DNA of 64,000 nt from Talpa occidentalis (GCF_014898055.3 NW_023601104.1:68989106-69053105); one strand, 5' to 3'; shown: positions 1-12,911, numbered from the stretch's first letter. The notes: generated by a model not told the origin, from the letters alone. Program-made: numbers and translations.

Positions 1-129
1 GCAGCAGGAGAGGTCTGCACGCCATGTGGGACCCTCGCCGCCAGTGGCCGTGGATCGAACTGGCACTGTGGAGGCTGTGGGCAGCTTCGCAGTCCCAGCG
101 CTCAACCACTGTGCCACCAGGGGAGGCCC
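1..129 (-). mobile_element. tRNA-SINE, cut by the window edge
   Basis: Ends in CACCAGGGGAGGCCC, the reverse complement of the tRNA-like head with B-box-like GGATCGAAC; the tail lies outside the window. Confidence 0.9.
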
Positions 130-1084
130 TCATGCCTTTTTAAAATGAAAAAAAAAAAAAAGTCTGTGCTAGCATAGGGAATGCTAACTGAGCTGATTTG
201 CCCCTACCAAACTCATGGGGAATAGTTCCTGTTTACATCTTTGTTCTAAGATGTGAGCTGCATAGACAATATACTAAAGGGAAACCTAAACCTTTTTTTT
301 TTTTCACTGAGTTGTTTTATTGAGATGCAGTTGACAAGCAGCACTGTATACATTTTAGCATCCTACCCATTCCAGAGCATGCAGTCTGTGGGCCTTGTAC
401 AATTCTTCTAGACATGTATGTACCTCTTTTTAGCACTTCAGCATGGATTGGTCAATGTCTGTATGAATCCACGCAACTTAGCTCTTAGATGTTAAAGACT
501 CATTTGCATATCTTTGAATCCTCAGTGTGGAGCACAGAACTTAGTATAAATACAGTGGGGTTTTGGTTTAAATTCAACAAGCCTATCCAACAAAGCTGAC
601 TTTTTGGAGATTTTCAGAGTTCCTGGTATTTCTAAAGGCTGGAAATGGGCCTTTTAGCACAATTTTGCTCCTCTGGGACAAGAACTGAGGCCCAAACCAC
701 AGACCTGTTTTTATGTTTATGTACAAATGTATTGGCATTACAAGATTTAAGTTTTACAAAATTGGCACTGGGGAGCTCAAATCTCCAATGAATGTTGCCA
801 TAGTCTTTACATAAGTGAAGATGAATGGGGAACATCTATGACTTATGTTAACCCAGACCTCTGGGGAGTGTGCTTAGAAAGTAATATGATCATCAGGCAT
901 ATAAGGTAATATGATCAGATTTGGGATATTATTTCAAAGGTTGCATTTACCTATTTCCTTTTCTTTTAAAAAATTACTTTGGCTTTATGGAAAAACCTAA
1001 CTAAGAAAAAGCAAAAAGGTGGTTTACAGAAAAAAATTAAAAAGCAGTTTTATTAATAGGCCATATAATGAAAAATGATTTTTT

Positions 1085-1345
1085 AAAAGATTAATTTATT
1101 TATTTTATACAAGCACTGGGTACAGTCAGAAGCGCGGGAGGGTGAGAGAATTCACCAGAGCCAGAGCGGGGAACAGAACAGGTAGACCGCCAAAATACAC
1201 TGCTAAGGGAGCAGCGGGCGCAGCAGGAGAGGTCTGTGCGCCATGTGGGACCCTCACCAGCAGCCGGGGATCGAACCGGTGCTGCAGAGCCTGTGGGCAG
1301 CTTCACAGCCCAACGCTCAACTGCTGCACCACCAGGGAAGGCCCC
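1085..1345 (-). mobile_element. tRNA-SINE copy A of a serial insertion pair
   Basis: Full-length element of the CACTGGGTACAGTCAGAAG type. It is flanked by the perfect 16-bp duplication TGAAAAATGATTTTTT (1069-1084 and 1346-1361). Confidence 0.92.
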
Positions 1346-1361
1346 TGAAAAATGATTTTTT

Positions 1362-1622
1362 TTTAAAGATTTATTTATTCATGCATAAAAGAACCGGGGT
1401 ACAGGCCAAATGCACAGGAGGGTGAGAGGATTTACCAGAGACAGAGCAGGAAGCAGAACAGGCAGATCTACTAAAATACACTGAAGAGGGGAGCAGTGGG
1501 CAAGACAGGTGAGGTCTGCCACGCCATGTGGGATTCTTGCCGGCTGGGATCGAACCCGCACTGCAGAGGCTACAGACAGTTTCACAGCGCTTGCTCAACT
1601 GCCTGCGCCATCAGGGGAGGCC
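1362..1622 (-). mobile_element. tRNA-SINE copy B of a serial insertion pair
   Basis: Older-type element (ACCGGGGTACAGGCC). Flanked by the same target word, at 1346-1361 and, with two changes, at 1623-1638. Confidence 0.9.
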
Positions 1623-2039
1623 TGAAAAACAATTTTTTGTAGGTCCCAAGTGAGGGTCTGTTGTGATAAACAGAGAGGAATACTTTGTTTTTAACATTTC
1701 AATGGCTACTATTTTTGAGTGTGCTTTAAGGGATTTCAAGTATCTGATAAATAGTTTTCCCTCCTCATTTCTTCTTTTTTTCTCTTAGTTTCCTACCTTA
1801 GACCCAATTCAGTTTCCCACATAAACCCAATCTTGACCACATGTTTAATTTATGTGTCCTAGACTCTGGATCACAGGGTGTAGGGAAAAGTACGCTGTTA
1901 ATTGTTTTCAGAGGATCCACAGCTCATATTGTATTCCCTGTGCCTTCATACCCAACAGGGAAGTGGTGAGACACACAGAGGGAAAAGGCAACAATCTCTT
2001 TTTCTCTGCTCATTCATCCTTCTTTCCCCATTCCCCAAA

Positions 2040-2059
2040 GACAGACAGACAGACAGACA

Positions 2060-2092
<33 letters not shown>
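2040..2092 (+). repeat. compound (GACA)n(CA)n microsatellite
   Basis: Five or six AGAC units pass directly into about 14 CA units. Confidence 0.97.
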
Positions 2093-2094
<2 letters not shown>

Positions 2095-2403
2095 CTTCTG
2101 TGCTTAGAAATAGGAACACTTTGTTCAGTTTTACTAATCCAGTTTGTCAGTCATTACTGTAGCTCGGCTATTTAGCACCTAGAAAAGCATTCCTTAAAAT
2201 GCAAATTCCCTACAGATGGGGCATTGGGATCAATATACCACACCCAGACTATTATTTAAGGCACTTGGGGATGTAGGGCAATGCCTGAGGGAAGGGCAGA
2301 CCCATTAGGGAGCAAAGATTACACAGTAAAGAAGGTGGAAAGGTATGGAAACAGACCTCAGGGCACCTCACCTAGCTCTACACGGTTAAATCATCTGAGG
2401 GGG

Positions 2404-2670
2404 GCCCCCCTGGTGGTGCAGGCGGTTGAGTACAGTGCTGTGAAGCTGTCCGCAGCCTCTGCAGTGCCGGTTCGATCCCCGCTGGGCCATGGAGCAACCC
2501 ACATGGTGCAGTAGACCTCTCCTGTCTCGCCCGCTGCTCCCCTCAGCAGTGTATTTCAGTCAATCTGCCTGTTCTGTTCCCTGCTCTGTCTCTCGTGAAT
2601 CCTCTCACCCTCCCGCACATCTGGCCTGTACCCCAGTTTTTGTATAAATAAAATAAATCTTAAAAAATAC
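2404..2670 (+). mobile_element. tRNA-SINE
   Basis: Head CCCCCCTGGTGGTGCAGG, B-box-like GGTTCGATCCC, and tail TAAATAAAATAAATCTT. Target duplication CATCTGAGGGGG at 2392-2403 and 2671-2682. Confidence 0.93.
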
Positions 2671-3390
2671 CATCTGAGGGGGTTCACAGGCTGTTGACTT
2701 GATACCAATTGTTTTATCTTACATTTGCAGCCCTTGACAGTTCAGTGTACTTTCACTCTTTAATTATTTGATTTCCTTTATTAACCTTTTTTCTTACAAC
2801 TACATGGATCTCAAATATAATAACATCCAACATACCCATTAAAAAAAGGTCCCAGAGAGGTGAGCTGATATTTCCCAAATCTAAAGGTAATTAGAATCCA
2901 GATTCCCTGATGCCTATACTCTAGGTTCTGTTTACTATTCCACATAGACTCTTTAGACATCTGCTAGTTCAAATACAAGTAATGAATATATCCACAGAAA
3001 GAATATTTTTAGAAAGTATATCTATACATAAGTATAAATAGCTTTTCTGTACATCACTGCTATTTTGAATCATTGATCTAAAAAGTCCCAGTAAGTACAT
3101 TTTTGCTAATGCTCTGCTTGTCTGTCAAACTTTAGCCAACTTCTATCATCTGGACTAAGTGGAAAAACCTTGGAGAAGTAAGGAAAATAATTACCATAAA
3201 GAACATCCAGTAGAAGCTAGAAGATTCAAGAACCACTCTCAGGCTCTATCCCAAAATGTATAGATTTATTTTTGTGCTCTAAATAGGAACAATACTGTAA
3301 TCAATTTAGCCATGAAGTTTGCTAATTTACTGCAAGTGAAAATGATTTGAAGGAATGGATGATTGTTTGAGTCACCATTCCACAAATAAT

Positions 3391-3658
3391 TTTTTTTAAA
3401 GATTTATTTATTTATACAAGAACCAGGGTACAGACCAGATGTGCTGGAGGGTGAGAGGATTCACCAGAGTCAGAGTGGAGAACAAAATAGGCAGACTGAC
3501 TGAAATACACTGCTGAGGGGAGCAGTGGGCAAGACAGGAGAGGTCTGCCGTGCCATGTGGGTACCTCCCCGGCCAGCCAGGATTCAACCATACTGCAGAG
3601 GCTGCAGACAGCTTCACAGCACTGCGCTCAACTGCCTGTGCCACCAGGGAGGCCCTCA
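3391..3658 (-). mobile_element. tRNA-SINE
   Basis: AAAGATTTATTTATTTATAC tail through to CACCAGGGAGGCCC head. Target duplication ACAAATAATTTTT on both sides. Confidence 0.92.
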
Positions 3659-3783
3659 ACAAATAATTTTTAACTGACTACTATACTAAATACCAGGGAA
3701 ACAAAGATGAAAGTATAGAATAGTTGACTCATAATTGCAGTGATGGGTTTAAGTGTCACACTTCAAAAACTTACAAATCCTGA

Positions 3784-4044
3784 GGCTTCCCTGGTGGCGC
3801 AAGGGGGTAAGTTCAGCACTCTGAAGCTATCTGCAACTATGGCAGCACAAGTTCAATCCCTGGCCAGGGAGGTGATCCACATGGCACCGCAGACCTCTCC
3901 TGACTTGCCCGCTGCTCCCCTCAGCAGTGTACTTCAGTCAGTTGTCCTGTTCTGTTCCCCACTCTGTCTCTGGTGAATTCTCTCACCCCCACACCTCTGG
4001 CCTATACTCCAGTTCTTGTATGCATAAATAAATAAATCAAAAAA
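3784..4044 (+). mobile_element. tRNA-SINE
   Basis: Head GGCTTCCCTGGTGGCGCAAG with tail CATAAATAAATAAATC; diverged copy of the AGGCCAGAGGTGTGG-type subfamily. Confidence 0.9.
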
Positions 4045-5035
4045 ATCTTATAAATACCTGTCTAATCATAGAATGGATCATGTGCCATTCAATTTTTGAG
4101 GGTGAACAGAGTTGCCTGGAGGATATGATGTCTAGTAAGTCATGGAATGGGGAAGGTAAGAAAGAATCTGGTCTCTTTAGGGAAGGAACAGTGTTATGTG
4201 GCTAGAAATGTGACTAACAGAGAAGTAGTGCCTGGACTTTGGGCGCTGTGTATGGTAAAGGGTTTGAGTGGTATTTCCTAGGCAACAGAGAACCATTGAA
4301 GTGTTTAAACTGGAAAGTTGGCAGTGGGAGTCTTGAATTCTGAAAGTTCTATCTGAATATACTTGTAATGTAGCCCGAAATGAGGCCTAGGCCCTGGGAT
4401 GCCAGGTAGATGGTGACTGAATTAACTCATTTGAGAAAAGACATGTGCCTAGATTATAGCAGTGACCCAAGAAATGGAACAGATGGAATCAAATATAGAT
4501 ACAGTACAAGAACGGAGTTGGAGAGATGCAGTGAATGAATGGAGGGGGTGGGAAGAAAAGAAGAGTAGACACTCTGTAGTGAATCTCAGATTTTTATTTG
4601 GCCACTCCATTCTAAGATTAGACAGGGATTTATACCTTCTTGAAGTATGACATTTAACACATCACACAATTATGAGTTAATTGTTCTATACTTTCATTTC
4701 CAAGTGGGGAACAGACTTAGGGCAGAGATAATAAATAATTTAACTTTTCATATGTAAAGTCATAGGTGACAATGTGAAAATATTCATAAGACAGTTAGAG
4801 GACTGGAGGCTGGAGTACAGGACACAAGTTCAGACTGTGATAGTCACCCTTGAGGCAGGAAAGCTAAGGTTAACAGCAGGAGGCAGAGTAAATAGAAGAC
4901 TCAGAGAGCACAAAGGTCTGGGAGTACTTGGGGACAAACTGCCACACATACTTCAAGAGCTCCTGAAGTAGTTTCTATCCAACAGCTTATGACAAAGAAT
5001 CCTAATTTACACTTACCTCCTACAATGTCATTCTT

Positions 5036-5082
5036 TTTTTTTTTTTTAAGATTTATTTATTTATGCATACAAGAACTGGGGT
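5036..5082 (-). mobile_element. duplicated 3' tail of a tRNA-SINE
   Basis: A 47-bp piece, AAGATTTATTTATTTATGCA to ACTGGGGTC, repeats the tail that immediately follows in the intact element at 5083. Confidence 0.85.
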
Positions 5083-5352
5083 CTTTTTTTAAAGATTTAT
5101 TTATTTATGCATACAAGAACTGGGGTACAGGCCAGAGGTGTGGGGGTGTGAGAGGATTCACCAGAGACAGAGTGGGGAGCAGAATAGGCAGATCGACTGA
5201 AATGCACTGCTGAGGGGAGCAATGTTTGAGACAGGAGAGGTCTGCTGTGCCATGTGGGTCACCTCTCTTGCTGGGGATCGAACTCGTGCTGCAATAGCTG
5301 TGGATTGCTTCATAGGTTGCGTCTTAACCCCTGGTGCCACCAAGGAGGCCCC
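5083..5352 (-). mobile_element. tRNA-SINE
   Basis: Complete ACTGGGGTACAGGCC-type copy ending CACCAAGGAGGCCCC. Confidence 0.92.
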
Positions 5353-5395
5353 TCACATCCCCCTTTCTTTCTTTCTTCTTTTTTTTTTTTAAAGA

Positions 5396-5527
5396 AAAAC
5401 ACTGCTGAGGGGAGCAGTGGGTGAGATAGGAGAGGTCTGCCTTGCCATGTGGGTTATCAAACTTGTCCTGCAGTGGCTGGCAGAGCTTGATGCACTGTCT
5501 TTAACCCCTATACCACTAGGGAGGTCC
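5396..5527 (-). mobile_element. tRNA-SINE, internally truncated
   Basis: Retains ACTGCTGAGGGGAGCAGTGG through CACTAGGGAGGTCC; the tail-side half is missing behind a T-rich run. Confidence 0.8.
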
Positions 5528-5982
5528 CCCACTTTCTCCTTTCTTTATAGCACTGAATCTATTATCTCAATCTATCTGAATTATTTACAATCTATTATTG
5601 TTAGAAATGGTGATATGCAAAGGTAAATGTCCATATTTATTATTTAAGGGAAAAAATAAATTCTGCTAAATAATCATTTCTAGAAAATTAGAAAAATGGG
5701 ATGGAATCATACATTGAATTGCATTTGAAGGGGTTTTATTTAATTTACTAGTTGCATTATAGTATCATTGTACAGTTGGTGCCAATCTACTTTATTACCT
5801 AGGAGACTACTACCTAGTCTCATCTTCGTTGCAGTGTGGGAAGCATAGACATCATTTAACTTTAAAATTAGGACCAAACTTTACCAAGGCCAGGTCTTCC
5901 TCATGCAACTCTGTCCATAACCTTTAAGTCAAACCACTGGTAGATTTTGGTTAATGGCAGTGCTTTAAAGATAGGTGCAGTG

Positions 5983-6282
5983 TTGGGCCTCCCCGGTGGC
6001 GCAGTGGTTGAGCGCTGGGTTGCGAAGCTGCCCGCGGCCTCTGCGGCGCCGGTTCGATCCCCGGCTGCTCCCCGGCCACCAGAGGAGGGTCCCACATGGC
6101 GTGCAGACCTCTCCTGCCGCCCGCTGCTCCCCTCAGCAGTGTACTTCGGTCCTTCTGCCTGCTCCGCTCCCCGCTCTGGCTCTGGTGAATTCTCTCACCC
6201 TCCCGCGCTTCTGACTGTACCCAGTGCATGTATAAACAAAACAAACAAACAAACCAGCAAACAAATAAATAAAGCATGCCTC

Positions 6283-6314
<32 letters not shown>
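5983..6314 (+). mobile_element. young tRNA-SINE, long CAAA-tail subfamily
   Basis: CpG-rich, little-decayed copy. Tail AACAAACAAACAAACC then AAAGCATGCCTCTA and a pure A-run of about 31. Perfect 16-bp target duplication AAAGATAGGTGCAGTG (5967-5982 and 6315-6330). Confidence 0.96.
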
Positions 6315-6319
<5 letters not shown>

Positions 6320-6649
6320 TAGGTGCAGTGAGCTTTCAATAAGGCTAGCGACAAAAGGTCTTTGATCTTTTCAATTTAATTCCATTAAACCTTATAGAGT
6401 ACTACATTCAGATTTTGGGACATCCAAAGCAGTGACACATCTCTCTCCTTTCAGGATGAAATCTAATCATTTAGCTCTTTGTAAGTAGTATAGTTAAATG
6501 AATTGCTTAATTTTATACAAAGATCAACATGGTATTTATTGTCCAAAATGGTATTTATTGTCCTTATATTTGCCAATTTGTTTAGGTGGGTTTGAATTTT
6601 TTTCCTTATTGTTCTTCAACTCCCAAGGGCTAAATAACTTTTTCAACAC

Positions 6650-9600
6650 AAGATATGTATAAATATAAAGTTTATTTAGCATAGTGTTTAGAAAAATAAG
6701 TTCACATCATTTCAGAAAACAAATAAAACACTTAATTGTCCAGGCATAAACCCCTATTACAGTACAACATACATACTTTAGATCTCTTTGGTTGGGTAAT
6801 TTAAGCACAGAAATGTTCTGGGACATGCTCTGTGTGCCATCACCTAACAGTGCAGTAAAGACTCTGTTACCCCACCCCATGACATACATTCTGTATAGAT
6901 TTCTTCTTTATGTAAGGCACAGTAAAACCATAATGAGTATATAACTGGTTGCCTTTTAAACATACAGTACATGCAACAAAAGAATAAAAAAATTTGAGAA
7001 CCCTGAAAAGCCAAAAGTCACATGCTATATAATTTTGGTTAATAAAATGTGTGGTGGTAACATTAAATTAACATGAACTGTATCATTTAGATACAAAGTA
7101 ACCATTAGGCTCTATCAGCTAAGTTCTAGGAAGACTGAAACATATTTGCAAAATGTACTTCTTTTCCCCAGTTTTCCTGAATTACCTGTATCTTTACCAT
7201 GAGATGACTTGTCAAAAACATCTTAAAGAATGAATAACCTTTGACTATGTCTTAACGCACACTTGTCTAACATGTAGCAGGGCAGCTGCAACACATGCCC
7301 AGTAAGCCATGTTAAAAAACATGCAAGATGCAAGGGCATATACAAGGAGATTTAAGGTCAGTGTGCAACTTAACTATGGATTTTTATCTATGGCTATAAA
7401 GTCTACCTGCCTTTCGTAACACAAGAAAGGCACAAAAACGTGTACATTTCAGTCTTTTTATTACTATAAATATACATGAGATATAAAACAGTACAACACA
7501 GGTGCTCTTGCTTGATTGAGGAACAAATGCACCTTCTTTAAATGACAGACTGTCCTTTACGAGATGTAACTAAGAGCTAAATGCCAAATTCTGGCTGATA
7601 GAGTGCATAGATAGGCTCACACCAAAATTTCCACAGCCAGCAGCAGGCATTGGGGTTTGCAGGGAGAGTTACTTAACCCCTATTTCCATTCCCCTTTGGG
7701 GAATCATTACAGGGTCATTTGCAGCATCTTCAAGCATTGGTTTATGTAAGAGAGAAATTCTGCCACATGAACTCTAAGGGTTCTGAGTCTGGCCCTTGGT
7801 ATTGCAAAAAAGAAACATTTGCAATTCTGTGCAAGGAGATCATGGGGTTTATCTTATTTCATTCACATATATATGGGCTACATACCAACTGGCCCTTATT
7901 ATTTACTGAAAGAATAGTAAAGAACAATAAGTTCTTTATAATGTGCATTGATTCTTACCTGGTATATTGTGTAGCTACCTGGAGTAATTATAGGGGTATA
8001 ATTACATCACATTGAGTATGAATGGATTTCCTAGGCAAGTCTTAAGTTTTGTGCTATCTTTTTCTTAAAGGAAAAAAAGAAGAACTCTGAATAGAACAGA
8101 GGCTTTTTATATTTTTGGAAGACATATAAAACTTTTCTAGTTATATATATAACATATATAACTTTTTAATCCTTTCCATTTCCCATATTAGATGGGTTAT
8201 TTTAAAATAACTAACAAACCTTGATATCTGCAGCAATCAAGTGGAAAACATCATTTTCATGTAAACTACACTATACAACCATGTAATTATTCTCAGTAAC
8301 ATAATCAGCACACCTGAAGGAGGGAAAAGATGTATAAGAAGCAGTGGAGTGGAAGGAACTCTAAACAACTGATTTTGTAAAAAAAACAAAACAAAGAACG
8401 CTAGTTTCAGCAGTTTAGAAACATTCACTAATTTGATAAAAATGGGATCTAAGTTCTTTATCAAAATGATGGGAGAAGAATTCTTCATAGGGCTCTTCAG
8501 CTATGCCTGCAAGTTCCATCTGCAGTAACAACAAAAGTGAAATCCTCTGCGGCCCATGTTCAACAGGCTGATGGGCATCTAGAGTGGACCCTTGTTCTGA
8601 TCCTAAAGAAAGCAAGGCATGGTGACTTCTTTATGTTCAACTTTAAGTTATCTCGGAAAAGATCATTTTCTCATTTTTCTTGCTTTCTTTACTCACTACA
8701 TAAATGTACTTGCATTATTACATCTTGTGTTCAGAGTCCTGATAAAATCTATAACCACAGCTTACAACATCATCAAACAAGCTTCTTACAGAAACCCAAA
8801 AGATTTCCAAGACATGATAATATAGTGCAAACAACAGTTATATGTCATCATGTAACAACTAATTAAAACATTGAGACCTAAGTTTCAACAGGAGAGCATT
8901 TTGCTCGATAGAATTTACATATTCTTCGCTTTAAATAGTTGTCAGAGACTACAGAGTTGATTTTACATGGTAGTCTATAATTGTTATTTTCATTGTAGTG
9001 AATGCATCAATAATCAGTTGCTCATCCATTTGTATCATAAACATACATAAAAATACAAGTGAAACTTAAGTTCTTCAGATTTAAAGCAATTTCATGGTAA
9101 AATTAACCCTGTTAGAGAGTAGAAAAGAGCCATCAGTGCTTTTGCTGATACTCTGTACCTTAGTAAGAACAATAAAAAGGCCACAAGGTAAAAAGGCACA
9201 TAGAATTCTATAGAAAACATACTTAAATGAATCAGAGTGGCTAAATAAAGAACAAGGATGTGAAAAAAAGTACCAAAATTCCAATATTGGGAGTTAGGTT
9301 TCCTATTTCAGTGTTATTAATATGGACCTTAATAGACTCCTGATAAAAATCATTACTTTCAAAATCCTACAAAAAGTAAAACTTTGTTGGAAATAACTAT
9401 GTTCACTTCCTGTTCAAACAATAAAAATAAATTAAACAGTAAGAAAACATTTTTCTTTTCAGTTCATAGTGTCTGAAGTATAAGAGAAACATATACAGCA
9501 TAAATAAAATTCACTGTAATTACTCAAATCCTTGCTCATAGGACTAATATATTTACACTCATACTGTTGTTTCAGAGTTTTTAGTGGAGTTGCAAACTTT

Positions 9601-10173
9601 CTCAGCCACACTGAACTATTAGCAACCACATCTGGAAATGTATAGAGACAAACCAAGACTTTCACAAAAATGCTGAAAAACAGAAAAGCATATATTCAAA
9701 AATATACCCTTAGAATATAGTGTGGAGTACCATTTACGTTTCTTAATCTTATCAATGCCCATGGAGTAAAAGTAAACAAAAAGAATCATATTGTTTCTAA
9801 TGCTCTCTAGCAACATTTAAGTTTTTGGTAGGTGTATAATTTTTAATTAAAAAATTATTTATCAATTCCCATTTGACCTTAAAATTATGTTAACAAAATG
9901 ATATACTTTGACTTGATGCATTTCAACTTGTTCCTTTGTCTCTATCTATTTAAAAGAGAACATTATGTGGACAAAGCTGCAGTACTGCAGTTCTATTTCT
10001 GTATATTTAACTGTGATCTTCATGTAGATCAATCCAGTCTCTTGAATGCATTTACTTGCAAAACTAGCATTTCTCTTCAAATGGGAAAATGCTTTATGTC
10101 CTGAGGGCTTTGTGAAAAGGTTTGCCCCCTATTGCCAAGGAAAAAAAGGGGGTGGGTGGGAGAGAAATGAAGT
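6650..10173 (-). other. SIX4: probable SIX4 3' untranslated region
   Basis: The AT-rich stretch downstream of the SIX4 stop has no long ORF and no tRNA-SINE, while SINEs resume at 6314 and below. Mammalian SIX4 mRNAs carry a long 3' UTR (general recollection). On the minus strand AATAAA-type signals lie at 7462-7457 and 6676-6671, with two more at 6559-6554 and 6540-6535. I place the likely distal end near 6650, but an earlier end near 7440 is equally compatible. The 3' boundary is inference. Confidence 0.5.
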
Positions 10174-10970
10174 TCACAAGTCTTGCATATCTTCATCCAA
10201 TTGGACAGTTTGGAGCTTGGCAAGCTCTTTTTTGTCCGTTTCTAGGTCTTCACAGACAGTCTCTACCATGCCCTCTAGAACATATTTGGATTTGGAGTCC
10301 AGCATCATTAAGTTGCTTGCTGCTTTGCCCTCAGAATTTGTTAAGAAATTCTCTTTTATGTTAGCTACTGATTGTAGAACCAAACGATGTTCTCTGACGA
10401 AATCCTGGTGGACTGTTGGGGAAGGGTGACCCACTTGGTCTTCAGCTGTTGGAACTATCTCCCCAAGGGCAGCCTGGGTCATGGGGACTGATAAGAGATC
10501 TTGACCAGTAATAAGGGAGCAGTTCTGAAGAGTTGCATAGTTAGTATTGCTGACAGATGTCACAGTAGATTTGCTTGCCACAGGTGCAGACATTGGCTGG
10601 TTATCAGCAATGTCAGGATTTAGCTCTGTGGGATTTAGTAGGCTAGGGGGAGTTAGGGAAAAATTGTGAGTTGGGGATACGTTAACTAATGGGGAGGCCA
10701 GTGGATGGAGGCCACTCCCCGAGATATTTTCAGAAGACAGGTTTGCATTTACTTGTGCATTCTGGTTGACAGACATCAACTGAGAAAATACAAGGCTCCT
10801 CTCCAAGCCCTCTTGTTTAACAGATCCTATAGTCTGGCCTGAATTAGGAACAGTGTAAACCACTGCACTGGGAGCAAGAGAGCTCAAGAAAACCTTTCCT
10901 TGCTGGACTGCGGCAGACTCACTTGTAAATGTGCTCCCATCTGAAGTGCTTGAATTTACTGAAATATTAC
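10174..10970 (-). CDS. SIX4: SIX4 coding exon 3 (C-terminal transactivation region) and stop
   Basis: Last coding exon, encoding residues 511-775, stop TGA at 10176-10174. The acceptor is a long T-run then AG/GTAATATTTC, and the Gly codon split with exon 2 is completed in frame (GNISVNSSTSDGSTF). Exon 1 (842 nt), exon 2 (689) and exon 3 (797) sum to 2328 nt, exactly 776 codons including the stop; human SIX4, from memory, is 781 residues. The segment is Ser/Thr/Asn-rich and ends in an acidic tail, ETDKKELAKLQTVQLDEDMQ plus DL, which is characteristic of SIX4 and resembles transactivation tails in SIX4/SIX5. There is no frameshift or stop, so the gene looks functional. The TTG at 10885-10887 that opens the visible ORF is an internal Leu codon, not a start. 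Confidence 0.96.
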
Positions 10971-12379
10971 CTAAAAAAAAAAGTACAGTGTGTCATTGAT
11001 GGAAATGATAAGCAAAGAAAAAAGTTACTTTTTAACACACATGATTTTTTTCAGGTTCAGCTAAATCACCTTGAGCAGTTAAAACTATAGATTTCTAGGC
11101 TCCACTCCTGTGTCCAATTCAGTGAGTCCCAGAATAGGTGCAGTTTTAAACAACCCCCCCAATAATTCTGATGACCAAGTGGGAGTGAGAACTACTGGTT
11201 CAGAAATCAAGCATGCAAAAAAAAATTCCCCAAGTTCTAATAATTTCAGTTGTTTCTGGTTCATTATTTCTGACTTACAGTATCTCAATTAGTTTGTATT
11301 TATTGCTAATTAACAAAACTAGAAAACACAAACATGAAATAAAATGGTTTTGTTTAGGACAAGTTCAGTAATTGATATAAAATATAGATAGAAATGTAGA
11401 AAATATTACCTAAAATAAGCTATTCTGAATCGTAAGTTAACTGTATAGACCTGTATAGACAAATTGCAAACTTTCACCAAACTAACCATAAAGCAATGTC
11501 AAGTCAATAAAACGTTCAATAGGCTTTTTTCCCCCTTTATGTCACTTCCTAATTTTCAGTGTTGTAGTGAGAATTAGTAAAAATAAAGTGTGCTTTTCAA
11601 AATTTAGATTAACATAAAGAACCGGAGCTAATGCATCTTTAAAAGGTTTGTCTTTGAGACTTTTACTATATGGTCTGCAGAGACCAGAAGCAGAAAAAAG
11701 AAATGAAAGAGAAAGCTGAGATGTTCCAATTAGGTAACTCAGCCAAAGCAGATGAATTGGACACTTCCCCTCCCCTTACCCAGCATTGAACATTACCCTT
11801 TTCTTTCTGAGTCTTTATATAAATGTAGTGAAATGGTGGTAATGACCTCGCTATTGAAAGCAAGATGGGTCTGGGGGAGTAGTGTGACAGAATAATCCAG
11901 ATGTAACTTTTACTCTGACCATGGATTAGATGTTCAGTAAACTTTACTATTTTGAGAAAACAGCCCAATGTTAACGGTAATTTACCTAAAACATATCCCT
12001 TCTTGAATTATTAGAATAACTGTGATTATATTACTCCTATAGTGATAAATAAATGTCACAGGGCTGTTTATTTCTCTCAGATATTTTTAAGCAAAGCAAT
12101 GCTTTTAAACCAAAAAACCCTAGAAAATTCAAACACTGATGTTTGAACTTTAAAATGCATATTCATATTCAGAAAAAAAAATTAATTTATTTTTTAGTTT
12201 GAAAATATTCCAGTATCTTGTTTACAAAATGATTATTTTTGATAGAGCCATAATATAATAGATGCAACATTCTTCCCAGTTGCTATTGAATATAAACAGT
12301 ATTTCTAAATGTTTCCAAGTACTATTCAATATAACATTTCTGAATGTGTAGAAGTTGTAATGTATAAATAAAGGGGAAA

Positions 12380-12473
12380 AAGCAGATGTGATCTGCTTTC
12401 ACACCTGCAATTGAATTGTAAATTGTAATTTGGGTTGAATTGTAAATTACAACTGCAATTGAATTGTAAATTG
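12380..12473. repeat. palindrome plus 21-bp direct repeat in SIX4 intron 2
   Basis: AAGCAGAT-GTG-ATCTGCTT (12380-12398) has perfect 8-bp arms. It is followed by two perfect 21-bp direct repeats beginning CTGCAATTGAATTGTAAATT at 12405 and 12453, with a partial third (TTGAATTGTAAATT) between them. Confidence 0.85.
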
Positions 12474-12911
12474 AACAATAATTTCAAAACCATTAAAAAA
12501 ATTTCCAATTTTAAAGTCACAAAGGTGCAAAGCATGTCATAATGGTGATAAGAATATTTTCTCAGATTATAGAGTAAAAGATGGTGATACTGTTTTTCCA
12601 AATAAATTCTAGCTATAAAAAGATAATCTACCTTGCATCTAGACATTTTTTAAAAAAAGGCCTCAGTACTGTTTTTCAGAAAGGCTGAATTCCCAAATGC
12701 TGTATTTAGAACTACAATGCACAATTACTATAAAATAAAGGCATGTTGCCTCCTAGACTCATTTGGGTTAAAATTATGTTTTCAACTTACCCAGACAATT
12801 TACTGTTGACATTCCTGTCATTTGATGTTGGCTATTTTAACTGAAAATGCTATTCTTATTAAATGTTCGATTAAAAATCGGCTATCAGTTAGTTTATAAT
12901 AATTTTCTAGA

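Larger units (their letters stand above)
1..6649. other. intergenic flank downstream of SIX4
   Basis: A SINE-dense AT-rich flank with no gene recognised. Between SINEs, 296-480 looks like an old L1 3'-end remnant and 4220-4520 like an old dispersed repeat I cannot name. I see nothing distinctive in 480-1068, 1640-2039, 2683-3380, 4530-5030 and 5528-5966. Confidence 0.65.

Noticed and set aside
1852..2175. 107-codon frame over the CA repeat
   Set aside because: Half of it is translated microsatellite (THTHT).
5983..6080. tRNA gene-like sequences with A/B boxes
   Set aside because: Part of SINE heads repeated dozens of times; they do not form an intact cloverleaf with an acceptor stem.
5947..6342. 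131-codon open frame and its antisense partners
   Set aside because: Entirely inside a young GC-rich SINE; the same peptides recur at every SINE copy (for example 34161-34456, 44622-45113, 60072-60587).
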